From an uncultured Acetatifactor sp. (GTDB lineage Bacteria > Bacillota > Clostridia > Lachnospirales > Lachnospiraceae), in assembly GCA_910585615.1 (NCBI GenBank), contig CAJUFO010000022.1, forward strand, positions 1 through 59,599: a stretch of DNA of 59,599 nt. The letters run 5' to 3'. The notes beneath the pieces are model-generated. The model did no database searches. It was not told the origin of the DNA and saw only the letters and a list, made by a program, of their open reading frames with translations. The first letter of the stretch is position 1, and each line of letters starts with the position of its first letter. This document shows, piece after piece, positions 27,543 to 36,112 of this stretch. Made by a program: the position numbers and the translations under genes.

Positions 27543-30500
27543 TCACTTCCTGGTATTCGCATAAAAAGCCTCAATCTGCGCCTGCTCCGCACTCAGCCCT
27601 TTTTCCTCCATCTGCACAATAGTCTTCATGACCCGTTCATAGTCATGCGGAATAATCCTCTTGAACTTCGGCAGATACTCCTCAAACCGCTCCAGTATCT
27701 CCTTCCCCTTCACCGAATTCGTAGCCGCCACATGCTCCTGAATCAGCCCCTTCAGCTCCAGCACGTCATACTTCCCCGTCACCTCCCCGGAGGAAACCAT
27801 CTCCTTATTCAGCCTCTTGTACAAATCGTTCCCCTCATCCAGCACATAGGCCACGCCGCCGCTCATGCCCGCCGCGAAATTCTTCCCCGTACCGCCCAGC
27901 ACCACCACGCGCCCGCCGGTCATATACTCACAGCCATGGTCGCCAACGCCCTCCACCACAGCCGTAGCTCCCGAATTGCGCACACAGAACCGCTCCCCTG
28001 CCACGCCGTTAATGAAAGCCTTCCCACTGGTAGCCCCATACAGAGCCACATTCCCGATGATGATATTCTCACTGGCCTCGAACCTGCTGGCCTTGGGCGG
28101 ATACACAATCAGCTTCCCCCCGGAAAGCCCCTTGCCAAAATAGTCATTGCTGTCCCCTACCAGCTCCAACGTCAGCCCCTTCGGAATGAAAGCCCCAAAG
28201 GACTGCCCTCCCGCGCCCCGGCACAGCACCCTGTAGGAGTCCTCCTCCAAATCGTCCCCCAGCCGCTTCGTGATCTCGCTGCCCAGAATCGTCCCGAAGG
28301 TCCGGTCCGTGTTGGACACGTCCACCTCCAGGCTCCGCTTCTGCCCCGCGTCTATAGCCTTTTTCAACTGCCTTAGAAGAACCCTCTCGTCCATGGTCTT
28401 CTCCAGCCCAAAGTCGTACACCTGCTTCGAATCGAAAGTCACCCTCTGCTTAGACCCCTCATAAGGATTGGCGAGAATCTGCGTCAGATCCACCGATTCC
28501 TGCCTCCGGTTCAGACCCTCCCGCACCTTCAGCAGATCAGTGCGCCCCACCAGCTCATCCACGCTGCGCACGCCTAAATCCGCCATATACTCCCGCAGTT
28601 CCTGGGCGATGAACCGCATGAAGTTCTCCACATATTCCGGCTTCCCTTTAAAGTTCTTCCGCAGCTCCGGATTCTGGGTGGCCACGCCCACCGGGCAGGT
28701 GTCCAGGTTGCACACCCGCATCATGACACAGCCCATGGCCACCAACGGCGCAGTGGCAAAGCCGAACTCCTCCGCTCCCAGGATAGCCGCGATAGCAACG
28801 TCCCGGCCGCTCATGAGCTTCCCGTCCGTCTCTATACGCACCTTCCCCCGCAGCCCGTTCTGAATCAAAGTCTGGTGGGTCTCCGCCAGCCCCAGCTCCC
28901 AGGGCAGCCCTGCGTTGTGGATAGAGCTTCTGGGCGCCGCCCCGGTGCCGCCATCGTAGCCGCTGACCAAAATCACCTGGGCCCCCGCCTTGGCCACGCC
29001 GGCAGCCACAGTCCCCACACCGGCCTCCGATACTAATTTAACGGAAATCCGCGCATCCTTATTCGCGTTCTTCAAATCATAAATCAACTGCGCCAAATCC
29101 TCGATGGAATAGATATCGTGGTGGGGCGGTGGGGAAATCAGGGACACCCCCGGCGTAGAGTGCCTGGTCTTCGCAATCCAGGGATACACCTTTCCCCCGG
29201 GCAGATGCCCGCCCTCACCGGGCTTTGCCCCCTGGGCCATCTTAATCTGGATCTCCTTGGCGCTGACCAGGTACCGACTGGTGACGCCGAAGCGCCCGCT
29301 GGCCACCTGCTTGATGGCAGAACACCTGTTCAACCCGTCAGGGCCGACGGTCAGCCGCTCCGCATCCTCCCCGCCCTCGCCGGAATTGCTCTTGCCATGG
29401 AGCCGGTTCATGGCGATGGCCAGGGTCTCGTGGGCCTCTTTGGAGATGGAGCCGTAGGACATGGCCCCGGTCTTGAAGCGGGTGACGATTTTCTCCACCG
29501 GTTCCACCTCCTCTAAGGGCACTTTCTTCTTCGGATAACGGAAGTCCAGCAGCCCACGGAGGTTCTTGATGGAATTCTCGTCGTTGACCATGGCGGTGTA
29601 TTTCCGGAACATCCCATAGTCCCCCCGCCTGGTGGATTCCTGCAGCATATGAATGGTGGCGGGGTTGTAGAGATGCTCATCCCCGCCGCTGCGCATCTTG
29701 TGGTGGCCGGGGCTGTCCAGGGTCAGGTCGCTGGTAAGCCCCAGGGGATCGAAGGCCCTGGAGTGGAGCTCATCCACCTGGGCTTCGATGTCCTTCAGGG
29801 TCAGGCCGCCCACACGGCACACCGTATTGCTGAAATACTTGGCGATTACCTCCGGCGCGATGCCGATGGCCTCGAAAATTTGGGAGCCCTGGTAGGACTG
29901 TATGGTGCTGATGCCCATCTTGGAGGCAATCTTCACGATGCCGTGGAGGACTGCGTTGTTATAATCATTCACCGCCGCGTAATAATCCTTGTCCAGCAGC
30001 CCGTCGTCTATCAGCTCCCGGATGGTCTCCTGAGCCAGGTAGGGATTGATAGCACAGGCACCATATCCTAGGAGCGTGGCGAAGTGGTGCACTTCCCTGG
30101 GCTCCCCGGATTCCAGAATCAGGGCTACTCTTGTACGTTTTTTCGTTTTTACCAGATATTGGTTCAGGGCTGACACCGCAAGCAACGATGGCATAGGCAC
30201 ATGGTTCTCGTCCACGCCCCGGTCCGAGAGAATCAGGATGTTCACGCCCTCCCTATAGGCCCTGTCCACCTCCACGAAGAGCCTGTCGATGGCTCGCTCC
30301 AGGCTGGTGTTTTTATAATAGGTGATGGGTACCACCTCCACTTTGAAGCCCTCGGCCTTCATGTTCTTTATCTTTAACAAATCCGTGTTGGTCAGGATGG
30401 GATTGTTCACCCGCAGCACATTGCAGTTCTCCGGCATCTCCTGGAGGATATTGCCCTCCGTGCCTATGTACACGGTGGTGGAGGTGATGATCTCCTCCCG

Positions 30501-32090
30501 GATGGCATCGATGGGGGGATTTGTCACCTGGGCAAAGAGCTGCTTGAAATAGTGGAACAGGGGATGGATGGTATTGCTCAGCACCGGCAGCGGCGTGTCC
30601 GCGCCCATGGCTGCGATGGCCTCCCCGCCGTTCTTCGCCATGGGCAGGATGCTGGTCTTCAGCTCGTCATAGGTATAGCCGAAAGCCTTCTGCATCCGCT
30701 GGCGCTCCTCCCCGGTATATTCGGGCACCCGTTGGTTGGGGATGGTCAAATCCTTTAAGAAGACAAGGTTGTTGTCCAGCCACTCGCCGTAGGGCTGCCT
30801 GGAGGCATAGGTCTCCTTCAGCTCCTCGTCGGAAATCACCCTGCCCTGCATCGTGTCCACCAGCAGCATCTTGCCCGGGCGCAGCCGCTCCTTGCGGCGA
30901 ATCTTCTCGGGGGCGATGTCCAGCACGCCCACCTCAGAGGACAGAATCAACGTGTCGTCCTCCGTAATCATGTACCGGGAGGGGCGCAGGCCGTTGCGGT
31001 CCAGCACGGCTCCCATGATGTCCCCGTCGGAGAAGAGGATGGAGGCCGGACCGTCCCAGGGCTCCATCATGGTGGCATAGTATTGGTAGAAGTCCCGCTT
31101 GGTCTGGGACATGGCTTTGTCGTTGGCCCAGGGCTCCGGAATGGCGATCATCACCGCCAGGGGCAGGTCCATGCCGCTCATCACCAGGAACTCCAGCGTG
31201 TTGTCCAGCATGGCGGAGTCGGAGCCGGTCTTGTTGATGGCTGGGAGCACTTTATGCATCTGGCCCTTTAAGTGCTCCGAGGCCATGTTCTCCTCCCTGG
31301 CCAGCATCTTGTCCGCGTTGCCCCGGATGGTGTTGATCTCCCCATTGTGCACCATAAGGCGGTTGGGATGTGCCCGCTCCCAGCTGGGGTTGGTGTTGGT
31401 GGAGAACCGGGAGTGCACCATGGCGATGGCGGACTCGAAGTCCGGGCTCTGCAGATCGGCATAGAAGGTACGCAGCTGCCCCACCAAGAACATGCCCTTG
31501 TACACAATGGTACGGCTGGAAAATGATACCACGTAGGTGTCTTCCGACGACTGTTCGAACAATCTCCTGGCGATGTAAAGCTTCCGGTCGAACTCCAGCC
31601 CCTTCTCCACATTCGCGGGCTTCTTCACAAAGCCCTGCATAATCGCGGGCATGCACTCCACAGCCTTCCGACCCAAGACGTTTGGAAAAGTGGGCACCTC
31701 CCGCCAGCCTAAAAATTCCAGTCCTTCTTTCTGGACGATGATCTCGAACATCTTCTTGGCCTGGTTCCGGCGCAGCTCCTCCTGGGGGAAGAAGACGAAG
31801 GCGATACCATACTCCCGCTCTCCGCCCAGCTCCATCCCGAGGGCCTTCGCCACCCTGGAGAAGAATTTATGGGGAATCTGGGTAAGTATGCCTACGCCGT
31901 CCCCGGTCTTGCCCTCGGCGTCCTTTCCTGCCCTGTGCTCTAAGTTCTCCACAATCTTCAGGGCATCCTCCACGATGGCACGGCTCTTCTCGCCCCTGAT
32001 ATTCACACAGGCCCCGATACCGCAGTTGTCATGCTCGAATGCCTCCCTGTAGAGGGGCGCCTGTGGGACTTCTTTCTTTACATCAAACAT
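27543..32090 (-). CDS. gltB: Glutamate synthase large subunit
   Basis: 1515 residues, the full size for GltB. An N-terminal nucleophile glutaminase domain follows a short propeptide, with the catalytic Cys in FEHDNCGIGACVNIRG (about 22). Then come the central domain, the FMN-binding synthase domain (AKPGEGGHLPGGKVYPWI, QVILVSGYDGGTGAAPRSSI) and the [3Fe-4S] cysteines in CVMMRVCNLDTCPVG. A C-terminal beta-helix GXGXG domain (GGQSFGAFIPKGLTLELVGD) closes the protein. Together with gltD it forms the main ammonia-assimilation enzyme with glutamine synthetase. Transcription starts at a promoter near 32190 and passes a terminator-like hairpin before the start codon, suggesting attenuation. Confidence 0.98.
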   Translation of the reverse strand: MFDVKKEVPQAPLYREAFEHDNCGIGACVNIRGEKSRAIVEDALKIVENLEHRAGKDAEGKTGDGVGILTQIPHKFFSRVAKALGMELGGEREYGIAFVFFPQEELRRNQAKKMFEIIVQKEGLEFLGWREVPTFPNVLGRKAVECMPAIMQGFVKKPANVEKGLEFDRKLYIARRLFEQSSEDTYVVSFSSRTIVYKGMFLVGQLRTFYADLQSPDFESAIAMVHSRFSTNTNPSWERAHPNRLMVHNGEINTIRGNADKMLAREENMASEHLKGQMHKVLPAINKTGSDSAMLDNTLEFLVMSGMDLPLAVMIAIPEPWANDKAMSQTKRDFYQYYATMMEPWDGPASILFSDGDIMGAVLDRNGLRPSRYMITEDDTLILSSEVGVLDIAPEKIRRKERLRPGKMLLVDTMQGRVISDEELKETYASRQPYGEWLDNNLVFLKDLTIPNQRVPEYTGEERQRMQKAFGYTYDELKTSILPMAKNGGEAIAAMGADTPLPVLSNTIHPLFHYFKQLFAQVTNPPIDAIREEIITSTTVYIGTEGNILQEMPENCNVLRVNNPILTNTDLLKIKNMKAEGFKVEVVPITYYKNTSLERAIDRLFVEVDRAYREGVNILILSDRGVDENHVPMPSLLAVSALNQYLVKTKKRTRVALILESGEPREVHHFATLLGYGACAINPYLAQETIRELIDDGLLDKDYYAAVNDYNNAVLHGIVKIASKMGISTIQSYQGSQIFEAIGIAPEVIAKYFSNTVCRVGGLTLKDIEAQVDELHSRAFDPLGLTSDLTLDSPGHHKMRSGGDEHLYNPATIHMLQESTRRGDYGMFRKYTAMVNDENSIKNLRGLLDFRYPKKKVPLEEVEPVEKIVTRFKTGAMSYGSISKEAHETLAIAMNRLHGKSNSGEGGEDAERLTVGPDGLNRCSAIKQVASGRFGVTSRYLVSAKEIQIKMAQGAKPGEGGHLPGGKVYPWIAKTRHSTPGVSLISPPPHHDIYSIEDLAQLIYDLKNANKDARISVKLVSEAGVGTVAAGVAKAGAQVILVSGYDGGTGAAPRSSIHNAGLPWELGLAETHQTLIQNGLRGKVRIETDGKLMSGRDVAIAAILGAEEFGFATAPLVAMGCVMMRVCNLDTCPVGVATQNPELRKNFKGKPEYVENFMRFIAQELREYMADLGVRSVDELVGRTDLLKVREGLNRRQESVDLTQILANPYEGSKQRVTFDSKQVYDFGLEKTMDERVLLRQLKKAIDAGQKRSLEVDVSNTDRTFGTILGSEITKRLGDDLEEDSYRVLCRGAGGQSFGAFIPKGLTLELVGDSNDYFGKGLSGGKLIVYPPKASRFEASENIIIGNVALYGATSGKAFINGVAGERFCVRNSGATAVVEGVGDHGCEYMTGGRVVVLGGTGKNFAAGMSGGVAYVLDEGNDLYKRLNKEMVSSGEVTGKYDVLELKGLIQEHVAATNSVKGKEILERFEEYLPKFKRIIPHDYERVMKTIVQMEEKGLSAEQAQIEAFYANTRK

Positions 32091-32130
32091 AGTGTCGCTC
32101 CTTCCTATGGTCTGTTTCCACTAACATAAA

Positions 32131-32179
32131 AACAAGAAAAAAGACGCAAACGAGCCTCAATGCGCTCCTTTGCGTCTTT
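32131..32179 (-). terminator. Transcript-start terminator hairpin (attenuator candidate) before gltB
   Basis: AAAGACGCAAA (32179-32169) pairs perfectly with TTTGCGTCTTT (32150-32140), and an inner GAGC/GCTC stem closes an 8-base loop. The stem is followed by TTTCTTGTTTTT. The predicted transcript of the promoter at 32189-32217 starts within a few bases of the hairpin, 40 bases before the gltB start, so an intrinsic terminator stands between promoter and gene. Control would need something that blocks the hairpin. Confidence 0.75.
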
Positions 32180-32188
32180 GCTTTTCAT

Positions 32189-32217
32189 ACTATACAACAT
32201 TTTTTCCCATTTGTAAA
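32189..32217 (-). promoter_or_regulatory. gltBD promoter
   Basis: Minus-strand -35 TTTACA (32217-32212), 17-base spacer, -10 TATAGT (32194-32189), with AT-rich DNA upstream. Start of transcription is predicted around 32182. Confidence 0.75.
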
Positions 32218-32295
32218 TAAAAACTTTAGGCAGAATTGTCAGATAATTTGAATTTTTAAATCATTCTCCGATATTTTCAGAAAATAACCCATTTT

Positions 32296-33795
32296 TCAAA
32301 AAATCTTCTTCTCCTTATGCAGCATCCAGGCGCACGCCGCCCCTATAGCAAGGGCCACGATGCACACCGGCCAGTTTGCCAGGGCAGAGACTGCAGGAAT
32401 ATAGCTCAGCACATAACTCAGCACATTCGCCAGGATATGCACCGCCACCGCAATCCTGAAATCACCGAAATACTCATAGGCATACGCCATCAGGTATCCC
32501 AGGACTACCGCATAAAGCGCCTGCACGGAATTTCCGTGGTACAAGGCAAAGAAAATCGATGAAACCAGCATGGCCGCGGACAGCTTCATATACCGCTTGA
32601 TGCAGCCGAAGATGACGCCGCGGAACAAAAGCTCCTCCGCAATGGGCGTGATGAGGCCGAAGCAAATCAGCCCGATTGGGAACCATGCGGCATACTGGGC
32701 CTGCGCCACCTCCTGGTAAGCCTCGGAACCCTCCACCGTGCCGGACAGCAGGAACAGGAAGTTCAGCCCCAGCGCCAGCCCTGCCGTGGCCCCTGCCAGG
32801 AGGCAGTAGTTCTTCACAGGCTCCGCCTTAATGTGCAGCAGTTTCATGTCCTCCGCCGTCTTGGCAATCGTCTTCTTCGCCATGTTCCAGATACAGAGCC
32901 CGCCCACCACATATCCGAAGGTGGACACCAGCACCGCCGCATTCCCTGTCATGCTTACCAGTTCCCCGCCGGCATCCCGGACGAACAGGAAATCCCCGCC
33001 GGACATATTGCTCCCTATGCTGGCTAAAAGCATGGCCCCTACGTTCAAGGCGATGTTCCTGGCCAGGAAGAATATCAGGAACGGCAGCACCATCTGCCAG
33101 ATCCGCTGGGAGGTGGTCAATTGTTCCTTTTTCTCCGTGCCCCGCAGCAGGAACTTCTGCAGCTCCTCCACGGAGCGGACGATGTAGTCGCATTTGGCCT
33201 CCCGCAGCTCTTCCATGCTGCCATAGCCGTATGTAACGCCTACGCACTCCACGCCCACCTTCCGGGCGCCCTCCACGTCATAGCAGCGGTCTCCGATCAT
33301 GTATACCTTGGTCTTCTCCACAGGCCAGTTGCCGAACAATTGCTTCAGGGCCTCCTGGATGACCTCTTCCTTCTGCACCCTGGTGCCGTCCAGCTCACTT
33401 CCCACTGCGACCTTGAAGTACTTCCCGATTCCGAAATGATCCAGAATCCGTCTGACGAACTCCGTGGGCTTGCTGGAGGCCACAGCCATAAACATGCCCT
33501 GGGAATTCAGGGCATTCAGCATCTGGGGGATGCCGTCGTAAAGCTTGTTCTCGAATATCCCTGTGTCCCGGAAGCGCTCCCTGTACTTCTCGATGGCCGC
33601 CTCCGCCTGGGCATCATCCATATTATAATACTTCTGAAAGCTGTCCTTTAAGGGCGGCCCGATGAAGGGCTCCAGCTTGTCCAGGTCTGGCTCCTCGATG
33701 CCAAAGGAGCTCAGGGCATACTGTACACAGGTGCATATCCCCACCTTGGGGTCTGTCAGTGTTCCGTCCAGGTCGAATAAAAGGTATTTTTTCAT
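32296..33795 (-). CDS. HAD-family phosphatase fused to a CPBP (CAAX-type) intramembrane protease
   Basis: One continuous frame of 499 residues. Residues 1-~215 are a phosphoglycolate-phosphatase-like HAD domain with nucleophile motif LLFDLDGTLTD, motif II AVASSKP, and Mg-binding MIGDRCYDVEGARKVG. From ~230 the protein has several membrane helices and the CPBP signatures EELLFRGVIFG (Glu-Glu and Arg), ALYHGNSVQALYAVV and AVHILANVLSY (His). CPBP proteins include prenyl-protein endopeptidases and bacterial immunity or stress proteases; the substrate here is unknown. The HAD half would face the cytoplasm. The ATG directly follows the greA stop codon, so the two genes are cotranscribed and probably coupled. 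Confidence 0.85.
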   Translation of the reverse strand: MKKYLLFDLDGTLTDPKVGICTCVQYALSSFGIEEPDLDKLEPFIGPPLKDSFQKYYNMDDAQAEAAIEKYRERFRDTGIFENKLYDGIPQMLNALNSQGMFMAVASSKPTEFVRRILDHFGIGKYFKVAVGSELDGTRVQKEEVIQEALKQLFGNWPVEKTKVYMIGDRCYDVEGARKVGVECVGVTYGYGSMEELREAKCDYIVRSVEELQKFLLRGTEKKEQLTTSQRIWQMVLPFLIFFLARNIALNVGAMLLASIGSNMSGGDFLFVRDAGGELVSMTGNAAVLVSTFGYVVGGLCIWNMAKKTIAKTAEDMKLLHIKAEPVKNYCLLAGATAGLALGLNFLFLLSGTVEGSEAYQEVAQAQYAAWFPIGLICFGLITPIAEELLFRGVIFGCIKRYMKLSAAMLVSSIFFALYHGNSVQALYAVVLGYLMAYAYEYFGDFRIAVAVHILANVLSYVLSYIPAVSALANWPVCIVALAIGAACAWMLHKEKKIF

Positions 33796-34299
33796 TTAAA
33801 AGCTCCTAATCTTGTCGTTGCCGTCGTCAGCGGTATTTTCTATTTTGACGATTCTTACATCATAGCCAATGGCATTGTTCACCTGCACATGGGCCGTCTG
33901 CCCCTCCTTCTTCCCCAGCAGTGCCTTGCCCAGGGGGCTTTCGTTGCTGATCAGGTTCTCCAGAGAGTTCCCCCGCACCGTGGTGACGATCTTGTAGGTC
34001 TCCACCAGCCCGTCCTCCAGGAATTCCACGGTGACCGTATTGTTGATGCCCACCTCGTCCTCGGCGGAATCCTCAGAGATGACCCTGGCTGTCTTGATCA
34101 TCCGCTCCAGATAGCGGATGCGGCTCTCGTTCTGGTTCTTGAATTTCTTGGCCGCGTAGTACTCGAAGTTCTCGCTCAAGTCTCCCTGGGCCCTGGCCTC
34201 CTTCACGTCCTCCAGCGCCTTGGGGCGCACCACCAGCTTTCTGTGCTCTATCTCCTCTTCCATTTTCCTGATGTCGCTTCGTGTCAGTTGATCGTACAT
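33796..34299 (-). CDS. greA: Transcription elongation factor GreA
   Basis: 167 residues, close to the usual 158. The N-terminal coiled coil (~8-80) carries the acidic tip in ARAQGDLSENFEYYAA, which stimulates transcript cleavage in paused RNA polymerase. The C-terminal FKBP-like domain has ESPLGKALLGKKEGQTAHV. It precedes the HAD-CPBP gene with no gap between stop and start. Confidence 0.93.
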   Translation of the reverse strand: MYDQLTRSDIRKMEEEIEHRKLVVRPKALEDVKEARAQGDLSENFEYYAAKKFKNQNESRIRYLERMIKTARVISEDSAEDEVGINNTVTVEFLEDGLVETYKIVTTVRGNSLENLISNESPLGKALLGKKEGQTAHVQVNNAIGYDVRIVKIENTADDGNDKIRSF

Positions 34300-34427
34300 T
34301 TCAGATGCTTGCCTTTCCTATTCTATTTCTTTATATTGTCCAAATGCCCCTGTTCCGGCCCATTCATCGCAGTACCTCAGTCCCTTCCGGATTCCCGCCC
34401 TGCCGAGCCGCCTGTCCTCCCCGGAAT

Positions 34428-35396
34428 TTACAGACCGATTCCATATACCACCGCCACCGCCAGGATAATCTGGATGATGGCGAAGCGGAACACCGTCTGG
34501 GTATTGGACCAGCCCCAGACCTTGCGCACCTGGTCGTGCAGAGGCGTGCGTATCTTCGTCATGATATGGATGCCGAAAGCGCGAATCAGCCCTACCTTTA
34601 TCAGACCCAGGCCTCCGTCCAGTATCAGCACCAGCGCGATGGGGACATACAGGATGGGGCTGCCGCTCTTCAATATGGCGATGCTGATGAACACGCCCAT
34701 GGCCCGGGAGCCCGCGTCCCCCATCAGCAGGCGGCTGGGCGTGGCATTGTACCACAGATACCCCAAGATGCAGGCGGCGAACAGCAGGATCAGGAACGGG
34801 AAATCCTCCCCTGTGCCCAGGATCCTGTCCACCACGTAAATCGTCATGATGGAGATAATGGTCAGCGTCCCGGAAAGCCCGTCCACACCGTCCGCACAGT
34901 TGGTCACGTTCACGGAGACCCATACCAGTACCACGATCAGGACGGCGTACACCGCTTTGGGAATCACCAGCTCGGCATGGTGGAACAGCGCCAGCCGGAT
35001 GGTGTTTTCATTATAATGAAGAAACGTCATTGCCACCAGTATGGCCACGCACAGGTCAAGAATCCCTTTCTTAAGCTCGCCCCAGGGCTTCTCCGAGGCA
35101 TCGTCCAGAAAGCCTGTCACCATGCAGACGACGGTCAGGATAAGGTAGATGGAAAGCTCCGCCGTCATGGGCGCGAACAGAAGCGCCGATGCCACAAAGG
35201 CCAGGACGAAGATGATTCCCGCGCCCCTGGGCTTCCCGGCGGAAAGCTTGCCGTCGACGGCGAAATCCCTGCCCGCGTCCTTGGGCAGATACTGGCCAAA
35301 CTTCGCTATGGCGGCCACCGTGGCCACAAAGGCGAACAAGATGCCGCACAGGGCAAGCAGCGAGGAGTACTCACCGGATACAAATAAATGAAACAT
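34428..35396 (-). CDS. MraY-like phospho-sugar transferase (glycosyltransferase family 4)
   Basis: 322 residues with about ten membrane helices. Family signatures are GFLDDASEK (the Asp pair), VNVTNCADGVDGLSG, LLMGDAGSRAMG and RTPLHDQVRKVWGW. These match phospho-N-acetylmuramoyl-pentapeptide transferase, which makes lipid I for peptidoglycan on undecaprenyl phosphate. It lies outside a division and cell-wall cluster, so it is either the relocated main mraY or a paralogue, for example a sporulation-specific one beside the spore protein gene. I cannot decide without the genome. Confidence 0.8.
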   Translation of the reverse strand: MFHLFVSGEYSSLLALCGILFAFVATVAAIAKFGQYLPKDAGRDFAVDGKLSAGKPRGAGIIFVLAFVASALLFAPMTAELSIYLILTVVCMVTGFLDDASEKPWGELKKGILDLCVAILVAMTFLHYNENTIRLALFHHAELVIPKAVYAVLIVVLVWVSVNVTNCADGVDGLSGTLTIISIMTIYVVDRILGTGEDFPFLILLFAACILGYLWYNATPSRLLMGDAGSRAMGVFISIAILKSGSPILYVPIALVLILDGGLGLIKVGLIRAFGIHIMTKIRTPLHDQVRKVWGWSNTQTVFRFAIIQIILAVAVVYGIGL

Positions 35397-35460
35397 ATAG
35401 CCCCCATCCGCAACTGCCGCAACGGCAGCCCGGGCCGCATTCTTGCGTCAGTTTACTATA

Positions 35461-35499
35461 ATAAGCATGTCAGTCGTCAGTTCTTTTCTATAAGCATGT
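35461..35499. repeat. Two direct copies of a 10-bp element upstream of the mraY-like gene
   Basis: ATAAGCATGT occurs at 35461-35470 and again at 35490-35499. The spacing of 29 bases and position 65-105 bases before the mraY-like start allow an operator, but chance is possible. Confidence 0.3.
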
Positions 35500-35576
35500 A
35501 CGAATAGTTCGATTTTAACACAAAGCCATGGCAAATGCAATCAATTCCCCCGGGTATTTTTCCCTAAATCTTTCCA

Positions 35577-35605
35577 ACATATTTTTATTTCCCGGGGTCA
35601 TACTA
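35577..35605 (+). promoter_or_regulatory. Candidate forespore (sigma-G/F type) promoter of the SASP gene
   Basis: CATACTA at 35599-35605, preceded by GGGGT, resembles the sigma-G/F -10 element, and ACATA at 35577-35581 with 17 bases between could be the -35. The expression timing of spore proteins supports this reading. Confidence 0.5.
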
Positions 35606-35644
35606 AGACCAAGATAAGTCGCAGCGAAACACTTCACTTTGAAT

Positions 35645-35679
35645 CTTCAGGGTAAGTGCAAGCGGCACTTATCTTGAAG
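35645..35679 (+). promoter_or_regulatory. Leader hairpin of the SASP transcript
   Basis: CTTCAGGGTAAGTGC (35645-35659) pairs with GCACTTATCTTGAAG (35665-35679) over 15 positions with two G-T pairs and a 5-base loop. The 3' arm could instead pair with CAAGATAAGT at 35610-35619. No T tract follows, so it is not a terminator; it could stabilise or control the message. Confidence 0.5.
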
Positions 35680-35717
35680 ATAGATAAAGGAAACAAATAG
35701 CATTGGAGGTGAAAAAG

Positions 35718-35918
35718 ATGTCTGGAAACAGAACGAACAGAGTAGAAGTACCCGAAGCCAAGGCAGCCATGGATCGTTTCAAGACCGAGGTTGCGTCTGA
35801 GCTGGGCGTGAACCTGAAGGAGGGTTACAACGGCGACCTGACTTCCCGTGAGGCCGGTTCTATCGGCGGCGAGATGGTGCGTCGTATGATCAAGAAGCAG
35901 GAAGAGCAGATGAAATAA
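35718..35918 (+). CDS. Small acid-soluble spore protein, alpha/beta type
   Basis: 66 residues, the usual size. Contains the family core: VPEAKAAMDRFKTEVASELG, the germination-protease-type site region around FKTEVA, and GDLTSREAGSIGGEMVRRMI, the conserved C-terminal block. It binds and protects DNA in the dormant spore and is degraded at germination. The ATG at 35718 has GGAGG eight bases upstream; the TTG at 35703 is within the ribosome site and not used. Plus strand, isolated from neighbours, preceded by a possible sigma-G promoter and followed by a shared terminator. Confidence 0.95.
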   Translation: MSGNRTNRVEVPEAKAAMDRFKTEVASELGVNLKEGYNGDLTSREAGSIGGEMVRRMIKKQEEQMK

Positions 35919-36017
35919 GGCTCCTCCGGCTGACCGGAAATAGAGCAGCCTGAGGACGGGCATGTGTGCGGCGGCAACGCGCATGTGTGCCTGGACAAAG
36001 GTGCCAGAAGACAAGGG

Positions 36018-36055
36018 GCAGCCCCGGCGTTTGATTCTATCAAAGCCGGGGCTGC
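36018..36055. terminator. Terminator-like hairpin shared by convergent genes
   Basis: GCAGCCCCGGC (36018-36028) pairs with GCCGGGGCTGC (36045-36055), extended by TTTGA/TCAAA. It lies between the ends of the spore protein gene (plus) and the transaldolase gene (minus). T tracts on both sides are weak. Confidence 0.6.
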
Positions 36056-36112
36056 TCTATTATGCCTGTAAATCCATTTGCCGTCCAGCCAATAGCAGTT
36101 CAACCGGCCGCC

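Noticed and set aside
25920..28376. Plus-strand frame of 818 residues
   Set aside because: It lies antisense to gltD and the end of gltB, is rich in His, Pro, Leu and Arg as antisense of GC-rich genes usually is, and has no ribosome site.
32140..32179. Glutamine riboswitch before gltB
   Set aside because: Only a simple terminator hairpin at the transcript start is visible, with no room for an aptamer.
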